64,000 nucleotides of DNA from Staphylococcus sp. KG4-3 (GTDB lineage: Bacteria; Bacillota; Bacilli; Staphylococcales; Staphylococcaceae), in contig NZ_CP166245.1 of NCBI RefSeq assembly GCF_033597815.2, forward strand, positions 248,001 through 312,000. The letters run 5' to 3'. A program made the position numbers and the translations under genes. The notes below the pieces were generated by a model. That model had not been told where the DNA came from, did no database searches, and saw nothing but the letters and a program-made list of their open reading frames with translations. Every line of letters begins with the position of its first letter. Positions within the stretch are counted from its first letter, which is position 1. Positions 45,150-54,824 of this stretch are shown one piece after another.

Positions 45150-45350
45150 ATGAATAACGGTACAGTTAAATGGTTTAATGCAGAAAAAGGTTTCGGTTTC
45201 ATCGAAGTTGAAGGTGGAAACGACGTATTCGTACACTTCTCAGCAATCGCTCAAGAAGGTTACAAATCATTAGAAGAAGGACAAGCTGTTGAATTCGAAA
45301 TCGTTGAAGGCGACCGCGGTCCTCAAGCAGCTAACGTTGTTAAATTATAA
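45150..45350 (+). CDS. Cold-shock protein (CspA family)
   Basis: A 66-residue nucleic acid-binding OB-fold protein. RNP1 (KGFGFIEVE) and RNP2 (DVFVHFS) motifs are intact and the C-terminus is [13 protein letters not shown] 45150 has TGGAGGAA upstream; a longer frame from 45120 is not supported. It acts as an RNA chaperone. Staphylococci have several paralogues (CspA, CspB, CspC), and I do not assign one. Confidence 0.93.
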   Translation: MNNGTVKWFNAEKGFGFIEVEGGNDVFVHFSAIAQEGYKSLEEGQAVEFEIVEGDRGPQAANVVKL

Positions 45351-45360
45351 TAACGGCTGA

Positions 45361-45388
45361 AAGACGAGTATAACTCGTCTTTTTTTTA
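45361..45388 (+). terminator. Terminator after the cold-shock gene
   Basis: AAGACGAG and CTCGTCTT pair around 5 bases, followed by T6. Confidence 0.88.
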
Positions 45389-45415
45389 TGCAAATTTAAA
45401 TAAGAAATACGACAT

Positions 45416-45457
45416 TCCCCCCTTAACGCATAGATTGATGTGTTGGGGGGATTTTTT
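45416..45457 (+). terminator. Second strong terminator hairpin with no preceding gene
   Basis: TCCCCCCTTAACGCAT pairs with ATGTGTTGGGGGGA and is followed by T6. It lies 30 bases after the csp terminator, so it is either a back-up or the end of a small RNA. Confidence 0.75.
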
Positions 45458-45573
45458 ATGATGAGTTATTTTCAACGAAAATATATAATCTTAAGATACA
45501 TATTCAAAGGTAACTCAATTATTTTTAGAAAAAGCGATAGAATCTTGTCATTAAATATAAATTAATAAAATAC

Positions 45574-45624
45574 AAAAAGGGAGCGAACATATGAAGTTAA
45601 AAGTTAAAATCATATGCTCGCTCC
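45574..45624 (-). terminator. Terminator after the MFS transporter gene
   Basis: GGGAGCGA...CATATGA and TCATATG...TCGCTCC form a long stem, followed on the minus strand by T5. It starts 15 bases after the stop codon. Confidence 0.8.
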
Positions 45625-45638
45625 TTTAATTATTCCAG

Positions 45639-47078
45639 TTATAATTCTCGACTATTGATAGTTTCTTTTTTAGTACGAATCATCAACATTAGGATGAAAC
45701 CAATAATCATTAGAATTGTTGTGAAAGCAAATGCAGCGTCTACACCGAGTACGGTAGCGTGTTGCATTATTTCAGTTTTTGTTTGACTACCATTAGCATT
45801 TTCTACGTAGTTTGATCTAACAATAGTTAAAATTGTAATCATAATAGCAGTACCTATCGCACCAGCTATAATTCTTAATGAATTAATAATAGCAGTACCG
45901 TGTGAGATGTTTTTAGTTTCTAATGCATTAATACCAATTGTGTTTAACGGCATTATAATTAATGCAACAGCAAACATTCTGACTGCATAGATGACAACAA
46001 TATACCAATAAGGTGTTTCTGTAGTTAAGAAACAATGTAGAATGGTCATAATAATTAATAAGATAAATCCAGGGACAGCCAATATCTTCAGTCCATATTT
46101 ATCATAAATTTTACCCGTATATACAGACATAAATGCATTGACCACAGCTCCAGGTAAGATGACTAAACCTGAAAGTATTGCTGTTAAACCTAGTCCTGAT
46201 TGAATATACATGGGTATCAATAATGCAGGACCTACAATACCAATAAATAGAACCATTGAAGCGAATGCAGACAATGAAAATGTTCTGTTTGCAAACACGC
46301 GCATATTTAATAATGGATTGTCTATTCTAATTTGTCTCAAGACAAAGATACCGACAATGATAAGCCCGACTATTAATGAAATGATAACAATTGGTGAAGT
46401 AAATCCAAGATTACCAGCACTACTAAAGCCATAAAGCATTAGTCCGAAACCAAATGTAGAATATATCACTGAAGTCTTATCTAATTCAGTGTGTTTAGTT
46501 TCATTGTTACTTTCTACAAAAATGATACCAATAATAAATGCGATTATAGCGATTACTGCTACTACTATAAATGGTGCTCTCCAACTAAATGTATCAATTA
46601 GAAAACCAGTTAAAGTAGGGCCAATCGCTGGTGCTGATTGCGCAACAATTCCTGTAAGCCCCATGGCAAATCCACGCTTTTCAGCTGGAAAGAGGGTGAA
46701 GACAGTGAATTGCATTAATGGTAACAAGATACCTGCACCTATAGCTTGAATCACTCGTGCAAACATTAATAAACCAAATGTCGGCGAAAGTGCAGCTATA
46801 ATAGAACCAAGTAAGAACGCACTCATTGAAAAAATATAGAGTGATCTTGTATGGAAGCGGTCCATGAGGAAAGCTGTCGTAGGAATCATAATTCCATTAA
46901 CAAGCATAAATCCTGTGATGAGCCACTGAGCAGTCGTTTCAGTTATTTCTAAGCCATTAATGATGGCTGGCAATGCTGTGTTGAGCAATGTTTGGTTAAG
47001 CATTGCAACAAAGGCACTACTGAGCATAACTAAAATAATTGTGTTTCTTTTTTTATTCGATATTCCATTCTCCGACAT
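45639..47078 (-). CDS. MFS multidrug exporter, DHA2 (14-TMS) family
   Basis: A 479-residue major facilitator of EmrB/QacA/LmrB type with 14 predicted spans. Motifs: NQTLLNTALPAIINGLEIT (D1-like), the loop 2-3 motif FLMDRFHTRSLY, RVIQAIGAGILLPL, and motif C as GPTLTGFLIDTFSWR. It is a proton-coupled drug or amphiphile exporter; the substrate is unknown. AGGAGAT precedes the start. No regulator gene is adjacent. Confidence 0.85.
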   Translation of the reverse strand: MSENGISNKKRNTIILVMLSSAFVAMLNQTLLNTALPAIINGLEITETTAQWLITGFMLVNGIMIPTTAFLMDRFHTRSLYIFSMSAFLLGSIIAALSPTFGLLMFARVIQAIGAGILLPLMQFTVFTLFPAEKRGFAMGLTGIVAQSAPAIGPTLTGFLIDTFSWRAPFIVVAVIAIIAFIIGIIFVESNNETKHTELDKTSVIYSTFGFGLMLYGFSSAGNLGFTSPIVIISLIVGLIIVGIFVLRQIRIDNPLLNMRVFANRTFSLSAFASMVLFIGIVGPALLIPMYIQSGLGLTAILSGLVILPGAVVNAFMSVYTGKIYDKYGLKILAVPGFILLIIMTILHCFLTTETPYWYIVVIYAVRMFAVALIIMPLNTIGINALETKNISHGTAIINSLRIIAGAIGTAIMITILTIVRSNYVENANGSQTKTEIMQHATVLGVDAAFAFTTILMIIGFILMLMIRTKKETINSREL

Positions 47079-47457
47079 TTCAATTACATCTCCTTTTATA
47101 ACATCCCAACGATAAATTTTAATCCTTTTAAGTTAGCAAAGCAAACCATTAGGTTTAAAAATCTAATATTAAAAGCAATAACTTTAAAAAAATAATTATG
47201 TAAATATGAAGTTGATTGAATGTAATTAGTATAATGAATGGAAACAAAATTCATATATAGAATTAAATTGAATTTAATATAGAAAATATAATTACATTGT
47301 TGAGTGAAATGTGAAAGTGACTTTATCTGTTGGATTAAAATAAATTTGTAACTGCCAATTTTAAAGATATAATTTAATTTAAAAGAATAGAGCGGTTTTA
47401 AGAGATGATGGAAGTGTTACAATGCATTCTTTAAATATATTGGGGAAGGTGAATACG
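47079..47457. other. AT-rich intergenic region
   Basis: About 380 bases between divergent genes. It must hold the promoters of the MFS and GrpB genes, but I see no distinctive operator, repeat or RNA structure. Confidence 0.4.
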
Positions 47458-47970
47458 ATGGAAATTGAAGTACAGCTTTATCAAAAACAGTGGCCGATTT
47501 TATTTGAAATTGAGAAATCTAACATCAAAGCTATTTTAAGTGAAGAAGTCATTAAAATACATCATATTGGGAGTACTGCTGTTGAAAATTTAAAAGCTAA
47601 ACCTATTATTGATATGTTAGTAGTAGTAAATAAAATAGAAAAAATTGATGACTACAATGAAGTGTTGATGAGTTTGGGTTATACATCATTGGGGGAAAAT
47701 GGGATTACAGGTAGAAGGTTTTTTATAAAGGGTGAAAATCCACGTACACATCATATTCATATATTTCAACAGGATAAAATATATGAGATTACCCGTCATA
47801 TAGCGGTAAGGGATTATTTACGTAAATTTGAAAAGATTGCTCGTGAATATGAACAATTAAAAGAACAATTAGCTCAACATTTTCCTGATGATAGGCAAAA
47901 TTATTGTGACGGGAAAGAGCCCTTTATGAAAAAATTAGAACAAGATGCATTAACTTGGTATTTGAATTAA
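47458..47970 (+). CDS. GrpB family (UPF0157) nucleotidyltransferase-fold protein
   Basis: A 170-residue protein. The GrpB signature is clear: KIHHIGSTAVENLKAKPIIDMLV near residues 35-57, then HHIHIFQ and RHIAVRDYLR. The fold is related to minimal nucleotidyltransferases, with possible metal ligands in HIGSTA and PIIDM. Substrate unknown. ATG 47458 follows GGGGAAGGTG; a longer frame from 47422 is unlikely. Confidence 0.82.
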   Translation: MEIEVQLYQKQWPILFEIEKSNIKAILSEEVIKIHHIGSTAVENLKAKPIIDMLVVVNKIEKIDDYNEVLMSLGYTSLGENGITGRRFFIKGENPRTHHIHIFQQDKIYEITRHIAVRDYLRKFEKIAREYEQLKEQLAQHFPDDRQNYCDGKEPFMKKLEQDALTWYLN

Positions 47971-47975
47971 TTTAA

Positions 47976-48076
47976 AGTCCCACTTCTCTAAAGAAGCACT
48001 TCGTAATTTATTAAGTGAGTGCATCTTACACCTGAGTACTTACTCAGGTGTTCCGCTTTTAAGAGTTAGTGGGACT
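47976..48076. repeat. Branched intergenic hairpin element
   Basis: An outer stem AGTCCCACT/AGTGGGACT encloses a GCACTT/AAGTG stem and a perfect ACACCTGAGT/ACTCAGGTGT hairpin. After it, 48083-48134 repeats modules (AAACTCAGGT, GATTTCTACTCCACT) also found in the element at 61230-61500. It may end the grpB transcript. Confidence 0.55.
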
Positions 48077-48159
48077 TATATATGAGCGCAAACTCAGGTA
48101 GATCTTTTAAAAATTTGATTTCTACTCCACTTCTTTATTTAAAATAATTTTATAGGAGT

Positions 48160-49779
48160 TTAATCAAATTGAGTGATATCGGAAACGTATAAAGCGATAC
48201 GAATGTTTAATGAATGCATTGGATCTTCAATATTCACTCCGATTAAATTGCTACATTTATTAATTCTATATTTAACTGTATTACGGTGAATATATATCTT
48301 TTCTGCAGTTTTAGTTATATCGCACTGGTTATCCATATAGACTTGTAATGTTTGTTTTAATTCTAAGTCTTTTTTAGTTTTAGGGTAACTCAATGGGCCT
48401 AAAGTATGTTTTATAAAAGGACGTAATTTCTCTTTTGGTATTAACTGTAAAAGTTCTTTAATATCTTTGGAATGATAATAAGAGATGAAGTTTTCTTTAT
48501 CATTCATTAATCCATTGTCAAAGGCTTCATTAGCTTCAAAATATGACGAAGATATTTGTGTGAATTCTGTAACTTCATTGCCAATACCAAAAGAAATCGT
48601 ACCTTCAAAATGTTCTCCATAACTATTTTGTAGACGTTTAAGATAGTCATAGTAATAGTCGTGACGATTTTGTAATAAAATAGCGAAGCGATTCGTACTT
48701 GGTATTTTATAAATACTAATATAATCATCAAGATCGGTAAACATATATTGAAGCCAGTGGAATGTTAACTGATACCTTTCATTAAGGTAATAACTATTCT
48801 CTAAGCTATTCGGTGAATCAATATCACAAATAATGATTTGATAATAATCAGAATCGAAAATATTATAGCGTTTCAGTAAGTCGTTATGCTTTTTAATTGA
48901 AAGTGTTTGATCGCTTTGATTATTAACAAGTGCTTCAAAAAAGCGATTAATGTCATTTTGTTCTGCTTCTTCGATTTTTGTGTTTTTGTATAATGCGAAA
49001 CTCAATACGCTAACCACTTGTTCAATAGTTAACAAACTGAATGGATACGACAATTTATTGACTTGTGAAACCATTAAATAATACGGGAAGTAAGTATATC
49101 CTAAAACTTTGAAGATGACATGGTCTTTGTTTTCAAATACTTGTTTATTTTTATCATAAACAGTTGATTGTTGATAATGATTAAGAAAATAACTGATATG
49201 TTCATTAGTTAATTGTTTATTTTGCTCGTAATGATGACTTAATGCTTCTGGTGCTTTGAAAGGATCAAAAAGAATAATCGGTACACCAAGTAATTTACTC
49301 ATTCGCTGAATCATTGTATTAATACTATAACCTTTGATAAGAAGCTGATTTAACTCTTGTTGAATGTGTAATGCGTAGTTTAATTTTCCAGTTTCTGAGT
49401 CTGAAATATAAGATGAAATTTGGTGTGTGATTTCACCTAAGTTCCAACTTTCTGGTATTTCTATTAAAGGGAATTCTAATTTATCTGCAAAGTCTATAAC
49501 CTCTTTATCTATCTCATGTAAAAACCTCGAAACTTTTATGCCGAGACCAGCTGTATTAATATCATGCAAGTCTTTAATTAACCTTTTTAAATCTTCTTGG
49601 TTGTCTTGAAATAATACGCCAGTTGTTAGGATAAAAGCATTTTGAGAAGTAAAATGCTTAATATCATTATTTTCAGTAATATCTAAGCTTGAAACTTCTG
49701 ATGATAAATCCCCGTTTTTGTTAATCAGTTCTAACTTTTTAAACTGAGGAACGGACAAAATTTCGTTAAGTGTAGTCAT
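48160..49779 (-). CDS. pucR: PucR-family regulator of purine (allantoin) catabolism
   Basis: A 539-residue protein with the PucR layout: an N-terminal purine-catabolism regulatory domain (about residues 5-125, with HFTSQNAFILTTGV), a middle GGDEF-like region, and a C-terminal helix-turn-helix (DITKTAEKIYIHRNTVKYRI) near residue 490. It is divergent from pucI-allB and probably activates them with allantoin or a related ureide as effector. Candidate dyads lie between the genes. Confidence 0.88.
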   Translation of the reverse strand: MTTLNEILSVPQFKKLELINKNGDLSSEVSSLDITENNDIKHFTSQNAFILTTGVLFQDNQEDLKRLIKDLHDINTAGLGIKVSRFLHEIDKEVIDFADKLEFPLIEIPESWNLGEITHQISSYISDSETGKLNYALHIQQELNQLLIKGYSINTMIQRMSKLLGVPIILFDPFKAPEALSHHYEQNKQLTNEHISYFLNHYQQSTVYDKNKQVFENKDHVIFKVLGYTYFPYYLMVSQVNKLSYPFSLLTIEQVVSVLSFALYKNTKIEEAEQNDINRFFEALVNNQSDQTLSIKKHNDLLKRYNIFDSDYYQIIICDIDSPNSLENSYYLNERYQLTFHWLQYMFTDLDDYISIYKIPSTNRFAILLQNRHDYYYDYLKRLQNSYGEHFEGTISFGIGNEVTEFTQISSSYFEANEAFDNGLMNDKENFISYYHSKDIKELLQLIPKEKLRPFIKHTLGPLSYPKTKKDLELKQTLQVYMDNQCDITKTAEKIYIHRNTVKYRINKCSNLIGVNIEDPMHSLNIRIALYVSDITQFD

Positions 49780-49825
49780 GGTTTAATCCTCCGTTTCCGT
49801 CTTCTTGTATTATGAGTCATACTAT

Positions 49826-49977
49826 TATATTTTACGAACAAATATAAGTTCATTTGTATATTTATTAATCTAATGGTATATTTATAAACATCGTAAATAC
49901 GTTTATAATTTTATAAATCTTATCAAAAATAATGTTATATAAAAATTATTATACACATATTTTGTTCGAAATATATA
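49826..49977. promoter_or_regulatory. Pair of candidate PucR sites
   Basis: Two copies of TATTT(T)GTTCG(T/A)AA(A)ATATA occur in opposite orientation, at 49826-49846 (minus strand) and 49956-49977 (plus strand). They flank the divergent pucR/pucI promoters. The core differs from the published Bacillus PucR box, so the assignment is by position and symmetry. Confidence 0.4.
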
Positions 49978-50010
49978 ACTTTTTACTCAATATATGTCAT
50001 TACTAACAAA

Positions 50011-50024
50011 GAAAAACGCTTACA
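50011..50024. promoter_or_regulatory. cre-like site upstream of pucI
   Basis: GAAAAACGCTTACA matches the CcpA cre core (AAACGCTTACA) with mismatches in the first two bases. It lies 70 bases before pucI and would place allantoin use under carbon catabolite control. Confidence 0.4.
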
Positions 50025-50094
50025 TTCGTAATAAAATGTAAATTAAAGATTGATTAAGATAGTTATAGCCTATTGAAGCAAAGGAGACAAACAG

Positions 50095-51585
50095 ATGGGG
50101 ACACAGGGGAATGAAACGGCTTATAATCAAGCTTTCTTTGAAAAGCGTGGTTATAATAAAGATATAATGCCTAAGACATCAGCTCAACGAAATAATTCAG
50201 CATTCAACTTTTTTACTTTATGGATGGGTGCTGTTCATAATATACCTAACTATACAGCAGTAGGTGGTTTTCTATTAATAGGTCTATCACCATTACAAGT
50301 CATATTTGCCTTGATTTTAAGTTCATTTGTTATTGCGCTATTACTCGTTTCAAATGGATATGCTGGTTCTAAATACGGAATACCTTTCGCAATGCAGTTA
50401 CGAGATACATATGGAGATATCGGTGCTAAATTACCTGGTGTTTTACGTGGTGTTGTAGCTGGTATCGCATGGTTTGGTTTACAAACATTTGCTGGTTCTC
50501 AAGCGTTACTAATTTTATTAAATAAGATTTTCCCAGGATTTGAAAATATTGGAAGTGGCATTTCAATTCTAGGTATTTCGGTGCCAGGGTTAATTGCATT
50601 TTTAATCTTTTGGGCAATTAGTTTTGCAATTGGATTTGGTGGTGGTGACATATTGAATAAATTCACTGCTATTTTAAACCCGCTCATTTATATAGTATTT
50701 GGTGGTATGGCAATATGGGGCGTGACTGTTGCTGGCGGTTTCAGCAATATCATGAACTATGAAATATCAACAAAAACAGACGGTATTATATATCCAGCCA
50801 TTTTATCATTTATTTTAATCTTCAACTCTTTATTAGGTGTTTGGGCTGGACCAGGTTCAAGTGTTTCTGATTTTACACAAAATGCAAAATCTACTAAAAC
50901 ACAAATTATTGGTCAGATTTCGGGCATAGTAGTTGCGCATGTGTTATTTGCGATTGCTAGTGTGTTTATTATCATTGGTGGTTCTATTTACTTAGGTCAC
51001 CAAGAGTGGAATATTTTAACGATTATTAATGAATGGAGTAATTTCTGGGCGATCTTGATATCGACAGGGGTGTTATTAATGACAACCATTTCTACGAATG
51101 CAACGAGTAATATTATACCAGCTGCATATCAATTAAGTGCGTTATTACCTAAATGGATTAATTATAAACGTGGTGTAGTTATTGCTTCTGTATTAAGTGT
51201 TGTTATTATGCCCTGGAAAATGATGGAAAATGAGGATAGCATCTTTTTATTCTTAAATGCTATTGGTGCAATACTTGGTCCTGTTGCAGGTGTAATGATA
51301 GTACATTTCTACTTAGTATCTAAATGTCGTATTGATATTGATATATTGTATTTTGATTTACATGATAAAGATATAAAAATAGAAAGAGTTAATATTTCTG
51401 CTTATATTGCAACGGTAGTAGGTGTGGTCATTTCATTGCTCGGATTCTTACCAGCATTTAAGGTTATTTCTGATTTTTCATGGTTTATTGGGTTCTTTAT
51501 ATCCAGTTTAGTTTATATCGTTTTACACTATTCAGTTAAATTATTTTCAAAAAAACAAGAAGGAGTGAACTATAATGAAATATGA
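50095..51585 (+). CDS. pucI: Allantoin permease (NCS1 family)
   Basis: A 496-residue NCS1 nucleobase transporter with 12 spans. The N-terminal FFTLWMGAVHNIPNYTAVGGF and RGVVAGIAWFGLQTFAGSQA segments hold the residues that line the substrate site in NCS1 proteins. It overlaps allB by 11 bases, and the divergent gene is pucR, which makes allantoin the most likely substrate. AAAGGAG precedes the start. Confidence 0.88.
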   Translation: MGTQGNETAYNQAFFEKRGYNKDIMPKTSAQRNNSAFNFFTLWMGAVHNIPNYTAVGGFLLIGLSPLQVIFALILSSFVIALLLVSNGYAGSKYGIPFAMQLRDTYGDIGAKLPGVLRGVVAGIAWFGLQTFAGSQALLILLNKIFPGFENIGSGISILGISVPGLIAFLIFWAISFAIGFGGGDILNKFTAILNPLIYIVFGGMAIWGVTVAGGFSNIMNYEISTKTDGIIYPAILSFILIFNSLLGVWAGPGSSVSDFTQNAKSTKTQIIGQISGIVVAHVLFAIASVFIIIGGSIYLGHQEWNILTIINEWSNFWAILISTGVLLMTTISTNATSNIIPAAYQLSALLPKWINYKRGVVIASVLSVVIMPWKMMENEDSIFLFLNAIGAILGPVAGVMIVHFYLVSKCRIDIDILYFDLHDKDIKIERVNISAYIATVVGVVISLLGFLPAFKVISDFSWFIGFFISSLVYIVLHYSVKLFSKKQEGVNYNEI

Positions 51586-52936
51586 TTTAATTTTAAAAAA
51601 TGGCTTAGTCATTTTAGAAGATAGTCAGCAAAATGTAGAAATCGGTGTTAAGGATGGCAAGATTGCTGCTATTGGACAAGATTTAGGTGAAGCTGAACAA
51701 GTTATTGATGCTCAGAACCAAATCGTATCACCAGGTATGGTAGACGCACATGTGCATATTACTGAACCAGGTGGCGGTTACCGTGATAGCTGGGAAGGTT
51801 ATGTTACTGGCACCCGCGCAGCAGCAAAAGGTGGCGTAACATCATTTATCGAAATGCCTTTAAACCAAGTGCCTGCAACAACTGATCAAGCTTCTATTCA
51901 AGCAAAATTTGATGCTGGTAAAGATGAATTATCAGTTGATGTTGCAAGTTATGGTGGTTTAGTACCATATAATTTAAACGGTGGTATTCAAGAGTTAGAT
52001 GAAGCGGGTGTCGTAGCATACAAAGCATTTTTAGCAACATGTGGCGATCGTTCAATAGAAGGTGACTTTGAAAATGTGGATGATTATTCATTATATGAAG
52101 GTATGAAACAAATTGCTAAAACTGGTAAATTACTTTCTATTCATGCTGAAAATGCAACAATCACTGACCGTTTAGGTGAAATTGCTAAGTCTAACGGTGA
52201 AACAACTTTAAGCGCGTATGTCGATAGTAGGCCAGTATTTACTGAGGTGGAGCCAATTCGTAAGATTATCTTATTCGCAAAAGAAACTGGTTGTCGTGTA
52301 CATATTGTACATGTTGCTTGTGAAGAAGGTGTAGATGAAATTATCAAAGCTCAACAAGAAGGTGTAGATATTTCATGTGAAACATGTACACATTATCTTT
52401 ATTTCTACAAGGAAGAATTAGATGACATTGGCCCAGTCGTAAAATGTTCTCCGCCAATCAGAGAAAAATCACGCTTAGAAGGTATGTGGAATCGCGTGCT
52501 AACTGGTGATATTGGATTTGTTACTTCCGACCACTCTCCTTGTACACCTGACTTAAAAGATACAGATAATGCTTTTGAAGCATGGGGAGGTATAGCGGGG
52601 TTACAAAATAATGTCGATATTTTATTTGATGAAGGTGTCCAAAAACGTAATATGTCATTAAATAAATTTGCAGATATTATTGCTACAGCACCTGCCAAAC
52701 GTTTTGGATTGGAATCAAAAGGTAGCATAGCTGTTGGAAAAGATGCAGATTTTGTATTAATCAAACCGAATGCATCATATACTTTAACAGCAGAAGATTT
52801 AGCATATCGTAATAAGATGAGCCCTTATATTGGTCGTGAAATTGGCGCGCAAGTAACACAAACTATTTTAAGAGGCGAAGAAATTTACAACCAAGAAACT
52901 GGTATTTCAGAAAAACGCATCGGACAATTTATATAA
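51575..52936 (+). CDS. allB: Allantoinase
   Basis: A 453-residue cyclic amidohydrolase. Metal ligands are visible: HxH at His59 and His61 (VDAHVHITEPG), the carbamylated lysine in VVAYKAFLA near residue 150, histidines in SIHAENA and HIVHVAC, and the aspartate in TSDHSPCTP. It opens allantoin to allantoate. Its start lies inside pucI, behind GAAGGAGTG, so uptake and hydrolysis are coupled. The next enzyme is likely the AllC-type protein at 62303-63553. Confidence 0.93.
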   Translation: MKYDLILKNGLVILEDSQQNVEIGVKDGKIAAIGQDLGEAEQVIDAQNQIVSPGMVDAHVHITEPGGGYRDSWEGYVTGTRAAAKGGVTSFIEMPLNQVPATTDQASIQAKFDAGKDELSVDVASYGGLVPYNLNGGIQELDEAGVVAYKAFLATCGDRSIEGDFENVDDYSLYEGMKQIAKTGKLLSIHAENATITDRLGEIAKSNGETTLSAYVDSRPVFTEVEPIRKIILFAKETGCRVHIVHVACEEGVDEIIKAQQEGVDISCETCTHYLYFYKEELDDIGPVVKCSPPIREKSRLEGMWNRVLTGDIGFVTSDHSPCTPDLKDTDNAFEAWGGIAGLQNNVDILFDEGVQKRNMSLNKFADIIATAPAKRFGLESKGSIAVGKDADFVLIKPNASYTLTAEDLAYRNKMSPYIGREIGAQVTQTILRGEEIYNQETGISEKRIGQFI

Positions 52937-52943
52937 TCTTAAT

Positions 52944-52990
52944 AAAAAGGATGACTTCTATGCAATCATTGGTAGAAGTCATCCTTTTTT
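52944..52990. terminator. Bidirectional terminator after allB
   Basis: AAAAAGGATGACTTCT and AGAAGTCATCCTTTTT form a perfect stem around a 14-base loop, followed by T. It ends both allB and the convergent PH-domain gene. Confidence 0.9.
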
Positions 52991-52992
52991 AT

Positions 52993-53319
52993 TTAAGTAC
53001 GCTTAGTTTCGATATAACTTATGAATTGTTCGGCGTCATTTTTATTTAAATTTGTAATTGGAAATGTACCAATACTAAAACGTATTGTTAGTGTATCATT
53101 ATCTAATTGAACATCTTCTATTTCATCATAACGGATATTTCTATAGTAAAATTGGCCGTCCATATCTACGTTTAAGATAAGACGTTCATTTGTTGCAATG
53201 TATGCAGCATCATATGTTTTTACATTACCATTGATAGGATATTCCATTTTACCTAGAATGGCAGGTCCTTTTTTCTCAGTTGGAAACAAATCTTCTGGAT
53301 TTACGTTATCTAATATCAT
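52993..53319 (-). CDS. PH-domain-like (YokE-type) protein
   Basis: A 108-residue soluble protein. The succession of beta strands AAYIATNERLILNVDMDGQ, YYRNIRYDEIEDVQLDN, TLTIRFSIGTFPI and a final helix AEQFISYIE fits a bacterial PH-like domain. ATG 53317-53319 follows AAAAGGTG; an in-frame GTG at 53328 overlaps that site. It ends the katA transcript or has its own. The function is unknown. Confidence 0.65.
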   Translation of the reverse strand: MILDNVNPEDLFPTEKKGPAILGKMEYPINGNVKTYDAAYIATNERLILNVDMDGQFYYRNIRYDEIEDVQLDNDTLTIRFSIGTFPITNLNKNDAEQFISYIETKRT

Positions 53320-53342
53320 AATAATCACCTTTTTCTTGTATA

Positions 53343-54824
53343 TTAGTCTGCGACCTCTAAGTTTACTTCATTGATATCAATTCCCATAGCTTCGGCTACA
53401 CCTTGACCGTACGCAGGATCGGCTTTATAGCAATGTCTGATATGGCGGTGTTTTAATGCGTAGGTAACGGGTTTCATTTCATTCGCAGTATTCTTAAATA
53501 ATGTTTGTTGTTCTTCAGATGATAATAAACGGAATAATTTACCAGGTTGTTCAAAATAATTATCGTCATCTTCACGAAAGTCATATTCATATGCTTGCCC
53601 TTGAATATCTAAAGCGGGTTTTTTGTACTGTGGTTGATCTTCAAATGCGTCGTTACTATTTGGGTAATAATGTGTACTAGCGCCTTGATTATTATCTAAG
53701 ATACGCATTTGCCCATCTCTACTAAATGGACATATGTTTTCCATACCGACACCTTTAGGTTGGTTCACTGGAATTTGCCAATGGTTAACACCTAAGCGGT
53801 ATCTTTGAGTATCTCCATATGAAAATAGTCGACCTTGTAACATTTTATCTGGTGAGAAATCTAAACCAGGGACGATGTTTGTTGGTGCAAATGCAGCTTG
53901 TTCAACATCTTGGAAATAGTTTTCAGGGTTTCGATTTAATTCAAACTCACCAACTTCAATTAATGGATATTCATCTTTATACCAAACTTTAGTTAAATCA
54001 AAAGGATTATCTTTATGATTACGAGCTTGTTCTTCCGTCATTACTTGAATGTACATTTTCCATTTAGGGAAATTGCCTTGTTCAATATTATTGAATAAAT
54101 CTCTTTGAGAAGAATCTCTATCTTTAGCCATCACTTGTTCGGCTTCTTCTACAGAATAGTTCTCTATACCTTGTTGTGTTCTATGATGGAATTTGACCCA
54201 AAAACGTTCGCCTTTATCGTTATACATAGAGTATGTATGAGAACCAAAACCATGCATATTTCTAAAACCTTTAGGGATACCACGGTCTGTCATTAAAATT
54301 GTAATTTGGTGTAAAGCTTCTGGTAATAATGTCCAGAAATCCCAGTTCGCTTGTGGGTCTTTCATATTTGTTTTTGGATTCCGTTTAACCACATGGTTTA
54401 AACTTGGGAATAATTTAGGGTCTCTAAAGAAGAATACGGGTGTATTATTACCAACTAAGTCCCAGTTACCTTCGTCTGTATAAAACTTCAAAGCAAATCC
54501 TCTAATATCTCGTTCTGCATCGCCTGCACCACGTTCGCCTGCTACAGTTGAAAATCGTGCAAACATTTCTGTTTGTTTACCGATTTCAGCAAATATACTT
54601 GCACATGTATATTTTGTAATATCATTTGTTACTGTGAAGGTACCAAATGCGCCTGACCCTTTAGCATGCATTCGACGCTCTGGAATTACTTCTCTATCAA
54701 AGTGTGCCATTTGTTCAAGGAAATAAATATCCTGCATTAATAAAGGACCTCTTGGACCTGCAGTCATACTATTTTCTCTATCTGATACAGGAGCACCAAA
54801 TAGCCCTGTTAACTTTTTATTCAT
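53343..54824 (-). CDS. katA: Small-subunit (clade 3) catalase
   Basis: A 493-residue haem catalase, close in length to S. aureus KatA. The catalytic histidine is His53 ([13 protein letters not shown]); the asparagine lies in [14 protein letters not shown] near residue 127, and the haem-ligand tyrosine in [19 protein letters not shown]-binding residues of clade 3 are likely present. A perfect PerR box lies 241 bases upstream, so peroxide induction is expected, in contrast to the SigB-like control of the large catalase at 22477-24471. Confidence 0.94.
   Translation of the reverse strand: MNKKLTGLFGAPVSDRENSMTAGPRGPLLMQDIYFLEQMAHFDREVIPERRMHAKGSGAFGTFTVTNDITKYTCASIFAEIGKQTEMFARFSTVAGERGAGDAERDIRGFALKFYTDEGNWDLVGNNTPVFFFRDPKLFPSLNHVVKRNPKTNMKDPQANWDFWTLLPEALHQITILMTDRGIPKGFRNMHGFGSHTYSMYNDKGERFWVKFHHRTQQGIENYSVEEAEQVMAKDRDSSQRDLFNNIEQGNFPKWKMYIQVMTEEQARNHKDNPFDLTKVWYKDEYPLIEVGEFELNRNPENYFQDVEQAAFAPTNIVPGLDFSPDKMLQGRLFSYGDTQRYRLGVNHWQIPVNQPKGVGMENICPFSRDGQMRILDNNQGASTHYYPNSNDAFEDQPQYKKPALDIQGQAYEYDFREDDDNYFEQPGKLFRLLSSEEQQTLFKNTANEMKPVTYALKHRHIRHCYKADPAYGQGVAEAMGIDINEVNLEVAD

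Noticed and set aside
45458..45570. A 36-codon frame after the orphan terminator
   Set aside because: It begins on the terminator T-run, has no proper ribosome site, and its content is not protein-like.
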